DNA of 46,478 nucleotides from an uncultured Clostridia bacterium (GCA_944381055.1 CALWJQ010000035.1:1-46478), one strand, 5' to 3'. Shown: positions 1 through 7,460, numbered from the stretch's first letter. A program made the numbers and translations. The notes: generated by a model not told the origin, from the sequence alone.

Positions 1-327
1 GCCAAGCAGACGGCAATTTTGGACAATATTTCAAATGCCGAAACGCCTAACTATAAGACCAAGGTCGTTACGTTTGAAGAAAACCTGCGGGAAAAGCTCG
101 AAGAAGCGCAGCAGTCGCGCACGCCGCAGATTGCGGTGCGCGAGGCGCTTGAGCAGTCGCGCATTTCGGTCACCGAGGCGCAGGAAGCGACCCGCATGGA
201 CGAAAACGGCGTCAACGTGGTTGAACAGAGCGTTGAGCTGGCGCGCAACGCGTACCAGCTGCAATTTGTTTACAGCGCGATTTCGAGCGATTTGTCCGCA
301 CTGTGCACGGCGATTCGCGGGCAGTGA
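1..327 (+). CDS. flgB: FlgB, flagellar basal-body rod protein (5' end outside window)
   Basis: Proximal rod protein of the flagellar basal body, exported by the flagellar type III system. The frame is open from base 1, so the start lies upstream; 108 residues are visible of a family usually near 130-140. The conserved rod-protein stretch ISNAETPNYK lies close to the visible N-terminus, and the C-terminus carries the helical region (NVVEQSVELARNAYQLQF) typical of FlgB. It is followed after 27 bases by flgC, with fliE, fliF and fliG next, the usual Firmicutes order. Identification is firm; only the missing 5' end limits it. Confidence 0.93.
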   Translation, partial: AKQTAILDNISNAETPNYKTKVVTFEENLREKLEEAQQSRTPQIAVREALEQSRISVTEAQEATRMDENGVNVVEQSVELARNAYQLQFVYSAISSDLSALCTAIRGQ

Positions 328-354
328 CCTGCGGAAGAAAGAGGGTAACGGAAA

Positions 355-816
355 ATGGCTTTTTTAAGCTCCATGAACATTGTCGGTTCGGGCCTGACGG
401 CGCAGCAGCTGCGGCTCGATGTGATTTCTGAAAACATCACCAATTCCAACACGACCCGCACCGAAGCGGGCGGCCCGTACCGCCGCAAGGTCGTGGTGTT
501 CGAGGCGGTGGACGGGCGGGATGATTTCCGCGCCGCCCTGGCGCGCGCTGCGTCTGCACGGCCGGCATCAAACGCCGGGAATGCGGCGGGCGGCGTCCGT
601 GTCACGCAGATTGCCGAGGATCCAACGCCGTTCCGGCTGGTGTACGACCCGGCCCATCCCGACGCCGACGCAGACGGCTACGTATCCATGCCCAACGTCG
701 ACACGGTTAAGGAGATCACCGACGCCATGGCGGCGACCCAGGCCTATTCGGCCAACGTAACGGCCCTGAACACGCTCAAGACCGTCGTACAGCGCGCCCT
801 TGAAATCGGGCGCTGA
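355..816 (+). CDS. flgC: FlgC, flagellar basal-body rod protein
   Basis: Proximal rod component that stacks with FlgB and joins rod to MS ring. The 153-residue length is normal for FlgC. The N-terminal rod signature is clear (SGLTAQQLRLDVISENITN, about residues 12-30), and the C-terminal amphipathic helix (ITDAMAATQAYSANVTALNT) is the paired coiled-coil element that the family uses for assembly. The ATG at 355 is preceded by a GAGGG ribosome-binding site. It lies between flgB and fliE in one transcription unit. Confidence 0.96.
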   Translation: MAFLSSMNIVGSGLTAQQLRLDVISENITNSNTTRTEAGGPYRRKVVVFEAVDGRDDFRAALARAASARPASNAGNAAGGVRVTQIAEDPTPFRLVYDPAHPDADADGYVSMPNVDTVKEITDAMAATQAYSANVTALNTLKTVVQRALEIGR

Positions 817-848
817 AGCCTGCGGGCAGGAGAAAGGAAGCAACGCGC

Positions 849-1151
849 TTGATTACACCGATTGACCGTTTGCAGCCGTTGGCTGCGCTGAACGAAGAGC
901 AGAAAACAGCCCCGGCAGAGGACGCAGCCCAGACGCCGTTCGGCGCCATTTTCCGGGCGGCCGTCGACAACGTCGTCCAGACCGACGCCGAAAAAGTGCA
1001 GACCGATTACCTGCTGGCCACCGGCCAGCTCGACAATCCCGCCCTGTCTACCATTGCCGGCACCAAGTACAATATGGCGGTTGAGCTTTTGGTGCAGCTG
1101 CGCAACAGAGCGCTGGACGCCTATTCCGAGCTGACGCGCATCAACATGTAA
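849..1151 (+). CDS. fliE: FliE, flagellar hook-basal body protein
   Basis: Small adapter between the MS ring (FliF) and the proximal rod. The product is 100 residues, as expected. The conserved FliE region is present: the block FGAIFRAAVDNV about 30 residues in, and the C-terminal stretch YNMAVELLVQLRNRALDAYSE. The start is TTG at 849 behind an AGGAGAAAGGAAG ribosome-binding site; no ATG in frame fits better. It is 32 bases after flgC and 29 before fliF, inside the operon. Confidence 0.95.
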   Translation: MITPIDRLQPLAALNEEQKTAPAEDAAQTPFGAIFRAAVDNVVQTDAEKVQTDYLLATGQLDNPALSTIAGTKYNMAVELLVQLRNRALDAYSELTRINM

Positions 1152-1180
1152 GACAGCACATGCAAAGGGGTTGACAGCGT

Positions 1181-2797
1181 TTGGGCGAAAAACTCAAGGG
1201 CTTTTGGGAAAAGGCCAAAGGCCTGTTGAAAAAAGTGCCGAAAAAAGCCTTGATCATCGCGGCGGCAGCGCTCGCGGTCGTGATCGTGGCTGTTGCCGTG
1301 GCGCTCGGCAGTAAACCGTACGCCGTGCTGGTGACCGAAGTCAGCAACGAAGAAGCAGTCACTATCATGAGCCTGCTCGACGAAATGGGCGTGACCGATT
1401 ACCGTCTGGAAGGGAACGACACCATTCTGGTGCCTGAAAGCCAGGAATCGCAGCTCAAAGCCCGCCTGCTGGTCGAGGGGTATCCCAAGACGGGATTTTC
1501 GTACGAAACATATTTTGAAAATATCGGCGCACTGTCGACCGAGGCAGAGCGCAACACCGCCTACCTGGTGGCGCTGGAAGAAAAAATGGCGGCCGTGATC
1601 CGCTGTATGGACGGCGTTGTGGACGCGACGGTCAATATGCAGCCGGGCGAGGACCGGACATATGTGCTCGACAGCAGCAACGCCGTCGAAGCGACGGCGG
1701 CCGTCTCAGTCACCATGCAGGACGGCGTGACGCTGACGGCTCAGCAGGCCAGCGCCATCCGCAGCTTTGTCGCCCATTCGGTCAAGGGGCTTGAAATCGA
1801 CTCGGTCGTGATCCTTGACAACCTGGGCAACATGTACACGGCGGACGACGGATCGGCGGCGTCGACCGAGCTGTCGGCGCTTAAACTGCAGCTTGAAGAG
1901 GAAAACAACAACAAAATCCGCACCGGTATCATGCAGGTGCTGGTTCCGCTGTTTGGCGAAGACAACGTCCGTGTCAGCGTACACTGTACGGTCGACGTCA
2001 ACCCGGCGTACGAGGACCGCACGACGACGACGCTGCCCGAGGGCAGCGAGAACGGCGAAGGGCTGCCGGGCAGCGAGCTGTACGACCATTCTGTCATACG
2101 CGACGACGGCGAAACCGTGGGCGGCGTTGTCGGCAACGAAACCAATGCCGATCTGCCCGGCTATGTCGAAAACCAGGCGCAGCCCCAGGGCGACGAGCAG
2201 GAAATTCATGTCTCGGGCCAGAACGATTATATTTACAATGAAAGCGTCGAGCGCATCGAACGCGTTGCCGGCGACGTCACCGACTGCACAGTGTCGGTCA
2301 GCATCAACAGCACAACGGCCGGCAATATCGACGTCGAGGCGCTGCGCGAGCACGTCGCGCGTGCGGCCGGCATCAGCGAGGCCGACGCCGCAGCCAGCAT
2401 TTCCATCCTGCCCATGCCGTTTTATTCGCCCGACGCGCCGCTGCCCGCCCTTCCGGGCAGCCCGATTCAGCCCTGGATTGTGTATGCGGCCGCCGGCGGC
2501 CTGCTTTTGTTCCTGCTGCTGGCCGTTGTCATTGCGGTGATCAGCCGTCGCCGCCGCCGCAAAAAGGAACTGGCGGCAGCCGAAGCCATGCAGGCGGAAG
2601 ACCGTGCGGCAGTGGCGCGGATTCTGGCCAGCGTACCTCAGGAGCAGCCTGAACAAAACGGCGCAGACGTTATGAGCCTGAACACCGAAAAAAGCATGGA
2701 GCTGCGCAAGGAAATCAGGCATTTTGCCGACGATAACCCCGAAATCGCAGCCCAGATTATCCGTACCCTGCTGAGGGGAGGCGAAGACAATGCCTGA
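1181..2797 (+). CDS. fliF: FliF, flagellar MS-ring protein
   Basis: Forms the membrane/supramembrane ring that seeds basal-body assembly. The product is 538 residues, a normal length. A first membrane segment lies at about residues 24-42, followed by the ring-building and YscJ-like periplasmic-side domains (EDRTYVLD, ASAIRSFVAHSVKGLE). A second membrane segment lies near residues 430-452, then a basic stretch and an acidic C-terminal tail (PEIAAQIIRTLL), the FliG-binding motif. The start is TTG at 1181 after AAAGGGG. Its last 8 bases overlap fliG, which implies translational coupling of the two rotor partners. Confidence 0.97.
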   Translation: MGEKLKGFWEKAKGLLKKVPKKALIIAAAALAVVIVAVAVALGSKPYAVLVTEVSNEEAVTIMSLLDEMGVTDYRLEGNDTILVPESQESQLKARLLVEGYPKTGFSYETYFENIGALSTEAERNTAYLVALEEKMAAVIRCMDGVVDATVNMQPGEDRTYVLDSSNAVEATAAVSVTMQDGVTLTAQQASAIRSFVAHSVKGLEIDSVVILDNLGNMYTADDGSAASTELSALKLQLEEENNNKIRTGIMQVLVPLFGEDNVRVSVHCTVDVNPAYEDRTTTTLPEGSENGEGLPGSELYDHSVIRDDGETVGGVVGNETNADLPGYVENQAQPQGDEQEIHVSGQNDYIYNESVERIERVAGDVTDCTVSVSINSTTAGNIDVEALREHVARAAGISEADAAASISILPMPFYSPDAPLPALPGSPIQPWIVYAAAGGLLLFLLLAVVIAVISRRRRRKKELAAAEAMQAEDRAAVARILASVPQEQPEQNGADVMSLNTEKSMELRKEIRHFADDNPEIAAQIIRTLLRGGEDNA

Positions 2798-3857
2798 GGC
2801 CGCGGCAGCCGCGCCCGAAGCGGCGGCCCCGCAGCGGGCCAAACCGGCCAAACCGCAGGCCAAGCTGACCAGCGCGCAGCGTGCGGCGGCCGTCATTATC
2901 GCGCTGGGGGCCGAAAAGGCGTCCAAGCTGTACCAGCACATGGAGCCCGAGGAAGTCGAACAGCTGACGCTGGAAGTCGCAAAACTGGGATTCCTCGATT
3001 CCGAGCAGACCGAAGAGGCGCTGAGCGATTACTACCGCATGTGCATGACCAATAAAGCGGTTACCGAGGGCGGCCTCGAGTACGCGCGCGCCGTCCTGGA
3101 AAAGGCGTTTGGCGCGCAGGCGGCCGAAGACCTTTTGACAAAGGTGACCAAGTCGCTCAAAAACAGGCAGTTCGCGTTCATGAACAAGGCCGACGTCAAG
3201 TCGCTGTATTCAGCGCTGCAGGGCGAGCGCCCGCAGACCATCGCGCTGGTGCTGTCGCATATGGACGCTGACAAGGCGGCCGGTGTTATCGCGCAGCTCG
3301 ACGAGGAGCGTCAGGTCGCCGTCGTCGAGGGCATTGCCAACATCGACAGCGTCTCGCCCGCCGCGGTCAAAATTGTCGAAGCGGAAATGAGCAAGCAGTT
3401 CTCGAGCATCGTCACGAGCGCCGATGTCAAGGTCGGCGGCGTCGACTATGTGGCCGACATCATGAACAACCTCGACCGCGCCAGCGAAAAGAATATTTTC
3501 GACGGCCTGTCGTCGTACAATGCCGAGCTGGCCGACGAGATCCGCAAGCGCATGTTCGTATTTGAAGACATCGTCACCATGGACGACCGTTCGGTTCAGC
3601 GCTTTGTCCGCGACTGCGACCCGCGCGATCTGGTCCTGGCGCTCAAAGCGGCCAACAGCGAAGTGGCCAACAAGCTGTTTGCCAATATGTCGTCGCGCAT
3701 GGCGCAGAGCATCCGCGACGATCTCGAAATCACCACCAATGTCCGTATCAAAGATGTCGAGGCTGCGCAGCAGCGCATTGTCGACATCATCCGCAACCTG
3801 GAAGAGCGCAACGAGATCATCATTCTGAAAGGCGGAAAGGACGACATTATTGCCTAG
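2790..3857 (+). CDS. fliG: FliG, flagellar motor switch protein
   Basis: Rotor protein that binds the FliF C-terminus and contacts the stator. The product is 355 residues, somewhat long because of an Ala/Pro-rich leader of about 25 residues before the canonical start of the fold (KLTSAQRAAAVIIALG). The middle-domain motif GERPQTIAL (near residue 145) and the C-terminal segment FEDIVTMDDRSVQRFVR (near 256) are the family hallmarks. EHPQ is ERPQ here, a mild change. The ATG at 2790 overlaps fliF by 8 bases, and the gene in turn overlaps the next gene by 8 bases (3850-3857). Confidence 0.97.
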   Translation: MPEAAAAAPEAAAPQRAKPAKPQAKLTSAQRAAAVIIALGAEKASKLYQHMEPEEVEQLTLEVAKLGFLDSEQTEEALSDYYRMCMTNKAVTEGGLEYARAVLEKAFGAQAAEDLLTKVTKSLKNRQFAFMNKADVKSLYSALQGERPQTIALVLSHMDADKAAGVIAQLDEERQVAVVEGIANIDSVSPAAVKIVEAEMSKQFSSIVTSADVKVGGVDYVADIMNNLDRASEKNIFDGLSSYNAELADEIRKRMFVFEDIVTMDDRSVQRFVRDCDPRDLVLALKAANSEVANKLFANMSSRMAQSIRDDLEITTNVRIKDVEAAQQRIVDIIRNLEERNEIIILKGGKDDIIA

Positions 3858-4446
3858 TATTTTCAAACACTTTTCCCGCTCGAAGGCCGAAGATCTGCTC
3901 CTGCCCGAACTGGAGCCCGACGCGCCGCCGCCGGAGCCCGAACAGAGCGGGGAGAACCCGGAGCCGGAAAAGGATGCGGACGCGGCCCCCGCCCCGCCGG
4001 AGCCTGAACCGTCCAAAGCGCAGCAGGCCATTGAATATGCGCAGCTGCAAGCTGAAATGATCACGGCTGACGCCCGGCGGCAGGCCGACGAGCTGCTGCA
4101 AAAGGTGCGTCAGGACGCGCAGGCCATTGCGGCGGCGCGGTCGCTGGGTATTGTCAACGGCGACGGCACGGGCCGGTTCCGTCCGGCGGCCGCGCTGACA
4201 CGGCAGGACGCCATGGCCATGCTGCAGCGCGCCATGAGCGCCGCCGGCATCGCCGCGGCGGGATCGGAATCGGATCTTGCGGCTTTTTCCGACGCCGCAC
4301 AGGTGGCGTCTTATGCACGCGGCGCTGTGGCCGCCCTGATCCGGCTGGGAATCGTGCAGGGCGACGAGGCCGGCCGGATCAATCCGGGGGCGAACATGAC
4401 CCGTGCCGAAATGGCGGTGATTCTTCACCGCGTTTTGACGCTGTAA
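3850..4446 (+). CDS. Chimera: FliH-like N-terminus joined to SLH-type C-terminus
   Basis: The gene sits exactly where fliH belongs, overlapping fliG by 8 bases, with a TTG start (PSIFKHFSRSKAEDL follows). Residues 1-95 look like the FliH N-terminal half: a short basic start, a Pro/Glu-rich linker (19-55) and an Ala/Glu-rich helix (EMITADARRQADELLQKV). From about residue 95 the protein becomes S-layer-homology sequence: one block without its usual beginning (SLGIVNGDGTGRFRP, then LTRQDAMAMLQR), then a fuller one (FSDAAQVASYARG, LGIVQGDEAGRINP, MTRAEMAVILHR) to residue 198. The FliI-binding C-terminus of FliH is absent. There is no signal peptide, so the SLH part would be cytoplasmic unless exported another way. 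It could be a deletion fusion, a true domain exchange, or an assembly join. The SLH assignment is firm, and the FliH assignment rests on position and composition. Confidence 0.75.
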   Translation: MPSIFKHFSRSKAEDLLLPELEPDAPPPEPEQSGENPEPEKDADAAPAPPEPEPSKAQQAIEYAQLQAEMITADARRQADELLQKVRQDAQAIAAARSLGIVNGDGTGRFRPAAALTRQDAMAMLQRAMSAAGIAAAGSESDLAAFSDAAQVASYARGAVAALIRLGIVQGDEAGRINPGANMTRAEMAVILHRVLTL

Positions 4447-4472
4447 CCAATCTGTGAAACGGAGGGATCCCA

Positions 4473-5165
4473 GTGCCGACAGGAACCATGGGCACAGGTT
4501 CGAATATGGGCCTGTATCTTGGCATGACGCTGGAGGTGCTTACAACAGACAATAAACCCATTTTTATCGGCCGGATCGCCGATATGGACGAAGGCAGTGT
4601 CGACATCGCGGGCACGTCGGGCGGCGAAGTGCCGCCGGTCCTGTATAATACCGGGATTCGGCTGCGGGGCTTTCTGCCCGGGATGCGTCCCATCATGCTG
4701 TCGGGATCTGTGTGCGGCAGCACGGAAAAATTCTGGCGCGTCGATCAGCTGAAAAGCCTGTATGTACAGGAAAACCGCGGTTTTTTTCGCCAGCATATTT
4801 CGGTCGAGGCGACGGTCATGTGCGTCAACGCCATTTTTCAGCCGGAAAACGGAGCTGTGCCCGAGGAAAAGTCGGGAACCGAGCCGTGCCACCTGCTGGA
4901 CATCAGCGGCAGCGGCCTGCGCATGAGCTGCCGCCGCGCATACGATGTGGACGACTGGCTGTTTGTCATGGACGCCGACCTGTGGCCGGCGGACGCCCCG
5001 TTTTCTTTCACCTGCCGTGTCCGGCGGACGGAAAACGCCGGCTGGGCCTATGTGTACGGCTGCCAGTTTGAGGGGCTGGAGCCGCGGGAACAGGATCGCC
5101 TGCTGCGCGTCATTTTGCAGATCCAGCGCAAAGATTTGCAGATGCAGCGCGGCAGCCGGACATAA
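4473..5165 (+). CDS. PilZ-domain protein, YcgR-like c-di-GMP effector
   Basis: Predicted cytoplasmic c-di-GMP receptor, in YcgR proteins acting as a flagellar brake. The 230-residue product has a YcgR-N-like beta domain in its first 95 residues, then a PilZ domain. The two nucleotide-binding motifs are visible: RxxxR as RGFFR (102-106) and DxSxxG as DISGSG (143-148). The GTG at 4473 follows GGAGGG with a 6-base gap. It is the last gene of the flagellar unit, 26 bases after the chimera and just before a strong terminator. Its position suggests control of motor function, if a motor is built. Confidence 0.88.
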   Translation: MPTGTMGTGSNMGLYLGMTLEVLTTDNKPIFIGRIADMDEGSVDIAGTSGGEVPPVLYNTGIRLRGFLPGMRPIMLSGSVCGSTEKFWRVDQLKSLYVQENRGFFRQHISVEATVMCVNAIFQPENGAVPEEKSGTEPCHLLDISGSGLRMSCRRAYDVDDWLFVMDADLWPADAPFSFTCRVRRTENAGWAYVYGCQFEGLEPREQDRLLRVILQIQRKDLQMQRGSRT

Positions 5166-5170
5166 AAACG

Positions 5171-5208
5171 AAAAAGCTCCCTGTCCGTCACAGACAGGGA
5201 GCTTTTTT
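5171..5208. terminator. Bidirectional terminator between PilZ gene and metI
   Basis: A perfect 15-bp stem (5171-5185 with 5193-5207) is closed by a 7-base loop, with an A-tract on one side and a T-tract on the other. It can end both the flagellar unit (plus) and metNI (minus), whose stop codons lie within a few bases on each side. Confidence 0.93.
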
Positions 5209-5211
5209 GCA

Positions 5212-5892
5212 TCAGCGCGTCGTTTTTTTGATGATGAGGCCGCCCAGCGCCTGAATGACGCTGACCAGCAGCAGCAGGATGATGACGCTGGCGTAGGTCA
5301 CGTCCATCTGGTTTCGCTGGTAGCCGTAGCGGATGGCAAAGTCGCCCAGGCCGCCGCCGCCCACCGCGCCCGCCATGGCGGTCAGCCCGACCAGGCTGAC
5401 AAAGGTGATGGTCGACGCGCGGACAATGCCGGGGATGCATTCACGCAGATACACCCGCGTAATGATACCCATCGGGCCGACGCCCATGGACTGCGCCGCG
5501 CGGATTAAACCGTCGGGCAGTTCGCTCAGCGCGCTTTCAATCTGACGGCTGAAAAAGGGGACTGTGCCGAAAATGAGCGGCAGGATGGCGCCGCGCGTCC
5601 CGATGGCCGTGCCGGCAACGGCGCGCGTTACGGGAATGAGGGCGAACAGCAGGATAATAAAAGGGACAGAGCGAAAGACATTGACCGCCTTGTCGAGCAC
5701 CGTGAATACGGGCAGGTTCTGTAAAATGCCGCCCCGGCGCGTCACCGTCAGAAGCACGCCGAAAACCAGGCCGAAGACAAATGAAATGAGCCCCGAAATG
5801 AGCAGCATGACCAGGGTTTGCCCGCACGACCCGGCCAGCTCGGGCAGCTTGTCCATGACGTTAGGCGCCAGCCTTTGCAAAAGATTTTCCAT
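5212..5892 (-). CDS. metI: MetI, methionine ABC transporter permease
   Basis: Membrane subunit of the methionine importer. The 226-residue product has about five hydrophobic spans and the binding-protein-dependent permease EAA loop (GLIRAAQSMGVGPMGIITRVYL). It also has the MetI-typical stretches FRSVPFIILLFALIPVTR and AGAVGGGGLGDFAIRYGYQR. It overlaps metN by 32 bases, so the two are co-translated. No MetQ-type binding lipoprotein follows; the unit stops at the terminator, so the binding protein must be encoded elsewhere or be absent. Confidence 0.96.
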   Translation of the reverse strand: MENLLQRLAPNVMDKLPELAGSCGQTLVMLLISGLISFVFGLVFGVLLTVTRRGGILQNLPVFTVLDKAVNVFRSVPFIILLFALIPVTRAVAGTAIGTRGAILPLIFGTVPFFSRQIESALSELPDGLIRAAQSMGVGPMGIITRVYLRECIPGIVRASTITFVSLVGLTAMAGAVGGGGLGDFAIRYGYQRNQMDVTYASVIILLLLVSVIQALGGLIIKKTTR

Positions 5893-6919
5893 CGAGCACG
5901 ACCTCCACTCCCACGTTTTTGGAAATCAAAAAGCGCACCGCCTGCTCCAGCCGCGCGCGCTCGCCGCCGGCCAGGATGACCAGCCCGCCGACCGGTGCGC
6001 CCTGCACCAGTTCGATGCTGCCGAACACAATGCTCAGATCGACGCCGAAGCGCCGCGAAGCCGTTGAAATCAGGGCCTCGGACACGTTGTCGGCGCTGTA
6101 CGTCAGGCGCAGCAAAAGCTGTCCCGGCCCGGGCGTGACAGCTGCCGACCCGGCGTGCACCAGTTCGTCAATCTGGCGCAGATGGACGGCCGCGCCGACC
6201 AGTTCACGCGTTATGTCTTCACGCGGGTGCGAAAACACGGCATATACGTCGCCCTGCTCGACGATCCGGCCGCTCTGCATGACGGCGACACGGCCGCAGA
6301 TCTCTTTGACCACCGCCATTTCGTGCGTGATGACGACAATGGTCAGGCCCAGCCGGCGGCCCAGATCACGCAAAAGCTGCAGAATGGATCGCGTCGTCTG
6401 CGGATCCAGGGCGCTGGTTGCCTCGTCGCACAAAAGGACGCGGGGATTGGGGGCCAGAGCGCGGGCAATGGCGACACGCTGCTTTTGCCCGCCCGACAGC
6501 TGCGAAGGGTAGGCATCTGCCTTGTCGGGCAGGCCAACCAGCTGCAAAAGCTCAAAAGCGCGGGTGCGCTGCTGCTGGCGCGTCATCCCGCTGCCGCGCA
6601 GCGGGAACATCACGTTTTGCAGCACCGTGCGCGAGGCCATCAGGTTGAAGTGCTGAAAAATCATACCGATGCCGCGGCGCTTTTCACGCAGTTCGCGCGG
6701 GCTGACGGCGGTCAGGTCGCAGCCGCCGACAATGACAGAGCCTGCGTCGGGACGCTGCAAAAGGTTCATGCACTGCACGAGCGTCGACTTTCCCGCACCG
6801 GACAGGCCGATGATGCCGAAGATTTCACCGGCTTGGATGCGCAGGCTGACGCCGCGCACCGCCTCGACGCTGCCGGAAGGAGTGGAAAAGGTCTTGCTGA
6901 CGTTTTTAAGCTCGATCAT
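5861..6919 (-). CDS. metN: MetN, methionine ABC transporter ATPase
   Basis: ATPase subunit of the methionine importer, 352 residues. Visible motifs: Walker A GLSGAGKST (38-46), signature LSGGQKQR (141-148), Walker B VLLCDE (161-166), H-loop His199. The C-terminal 90 residues form the NIL/ACT-like domain that in MetN binds methionine and inhibits transport. The ATG at 6919 has a good GGAGG upstream. It is the first large gene behind the Met/Cys-rich leader peptide and terminator at 6952-7123, so its expression should follow methionyl-tRNA or methionine supply. Confidence 0.97.
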   Translation of the reverse strand: MIELKNVSKTFSTPSGSVEAVRGVSLRIQAGEIFGIIGLSGAGKSTLVQCMNLLQRPDAGSVIVGGCDLTAVSPRELREKRRGIGMIFQHFNLMASRTVLQNVMFPLRGSGMTRQQQRTRAFELLQLVGLPDKADAYPSQLSGGQKQRVAIARALAPNPRVLLCDEATSALDPQTTRSILQLLRDLGRRLGLTIVVITHEMAVVKEICGRVAVMQSGRIVEQGDVYAVFSHPREDITRELVGAAVHLRQIDELVHAGSAAVTPGPGQLLLRLTYSADNVSEALISTASRRFGVDLSIVFGSIELVQGAPVGGLVILAGGERARLEQAVRFLISKNVGVEVVLDGKSFAKAGA

Positions 6920-6951
6920 GACAAAAGCCTCCGTCCGCTTTAAAAATAGTC

Positions 6952-6985
6952 AATAAAAAACAGGAAGCCTCGCTGCTTCCTGTTC
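6952..6985 (-). terminator. Leader terminator (attenuator) upstream of metN
   Basis: On the minus strand a 9-bp stem (ACAGGAAGC at 6983-6975 with GCTTCCTGT at 6968-6960) is followed by six T residues. It lies between the end of the leader peptide (7001) and metN (6919), so it would stop transcription before metN. The 5' arm can alternatively pair with GTTGCCTG (7019-7012) inside the leader peptide gene, with 7 of 8 positions matching (one a G-U pair). That is an antiterminator candidate. Confidence 0.85.
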
Positions 6986-7000
6986 CTTCGCTGCACGCCG

Positions 7001-7123
7001 TTAGTGAGAGGCAGGCAACGCGCCAGAGAGCACCGACGAAAAATGCGCACAGCGCATCACGGGCATCGGCATCACAGCCATGCCCGCGCACATGCACATC
7101 ATCCGAGCAGAGAAACGGTACAT
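7001..7123 (-). CDS. Met/Cys-rich leader peptide of the metNI operon
   Basis: A 40-codon reading frame with AGGGAG eight bases before its ATG. The peptide starts MYRFSAR and continues MMCMCAGMAVMPMPVMRC: seven Met and three Cys between residues 8 and 25, all sulfur amino acids. It ends 18 bases before the terminator hairpin. An attenuation reading follows. When charged tRNA-Met is scarce the ribosome would stall around codons 8-23 and leave codons 35-38 free to pair with the terminator arm. When it is plentiful the ribosome would reach the stop codon and cover that segment. Composition, ribosome site and terminator are seen; the regulatory role is inference. Another ATG at 7130 opens a different frame that runs through the terminator into metN, but its spacing from the ribosome site is only one base. 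Confidence 0.8.
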   Translation of the reverse strand: MYRFSARMMCMCAGMAVMPMPVMRCAHFSSVLSGALPASH

Positions 7124-7155
7124 CCGGCATTCTCCCTTCTTATCTGCTGACAAAG

Positions 7156-7184
7156 AAGATAGCATACTTAAAAGAAAAAGTCAA
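7156..7184 (-). promoter_or_regulatory. Sigma-A type promoter of leader peptide-metNI
   Basis: On the minus strand TTGACT (7184-7179) and TATCTT (7161-7156) are separated by exactly 17 bases. The predicted transcript starts about 25-30 bases before the leader-peptide ATG, which leaves a normal leader. Confidence 0.75.
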
Positions 7185-7403
7185 TGGATTTTAATAAAAA
7201 TAATTTATGGCTTTGCGAAAGAGCGGGAGCGGGCGGTTGTGTGAAATCAGCGTCGGCCGGGCGCCGGATGCGGGCAGCCGCCAGCGAAGGCCGGACGGCG
7301 GTCTTTTGCAAACGCGGCTGGAAAGGAAAAGACGGCGGACATCCGCCGTTTCTTGCCGTTTGCCGGAGCAAAAGAAAATTCCGCTGGATTTCAAAGATTT
7401 CGA
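7185..7403. other. Gene-free stretch between metNI promoter and SRP promoter
   Basis: No convincing gene. The short frames here lack ribosome sites and family features. One hairpin is visible: ACGGCGG (7332-7338) with CCGCCGT (7343-7349), followed by TTCTT, a weak terminator for plus-strand transcription. It may insulate the SRP RNA promoter. Confidence 0.5.
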
Positions 7404-7440
7404 TTGATTCTTGCGCCGAAATAGTTTATAATACTATAAT
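7404..7440 (+). promoter_or_regulatory. Promoter of the SRP RNA
   Basis: TTGATT (7404-7409), a 17-base spacer and a perfect TATAAT (7427-7432). A second TATAAT (7435-7440) has TTGCGC (7411-7416) 18 bases before it. Two overlapping consensus promoters suit a highly expressed stable RNA. Transcription would start near 7440-7447. Confidence 0.8.
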
Positions 7441-7460
7441 ACAGGCAAATGCCTGAAAGA

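Noticed and set aside
1706..2941. A 411-codon antisense reading frame across fliF/fliG
   Set aside because: It is a GC-driven shadow of well-supported genes; no ribosome site or family features.
6906..7130. Alternative frame from ATG 7130 as the metN leader peptide
   Set aside because: Only one base separates the AGGGAG site from this ATG, and the frame lacks the Met/Cys run; the frame from 7123 fits both spacing and content.
6985..7155. SAM riboswitch or Met T-box before metN
   Set aside because: I could not find the aptamer or T-box core sequences, and the leader is only about 160 bases and mostly coding; a covariance search would settle it.
7184..7456. A 90-codon plus-strand frame between metNI and the SRP RNA
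   Set aside because: It starts inside the metNI promoter, runs into the SRP promoter, has no ribosome site and no family resemblance.
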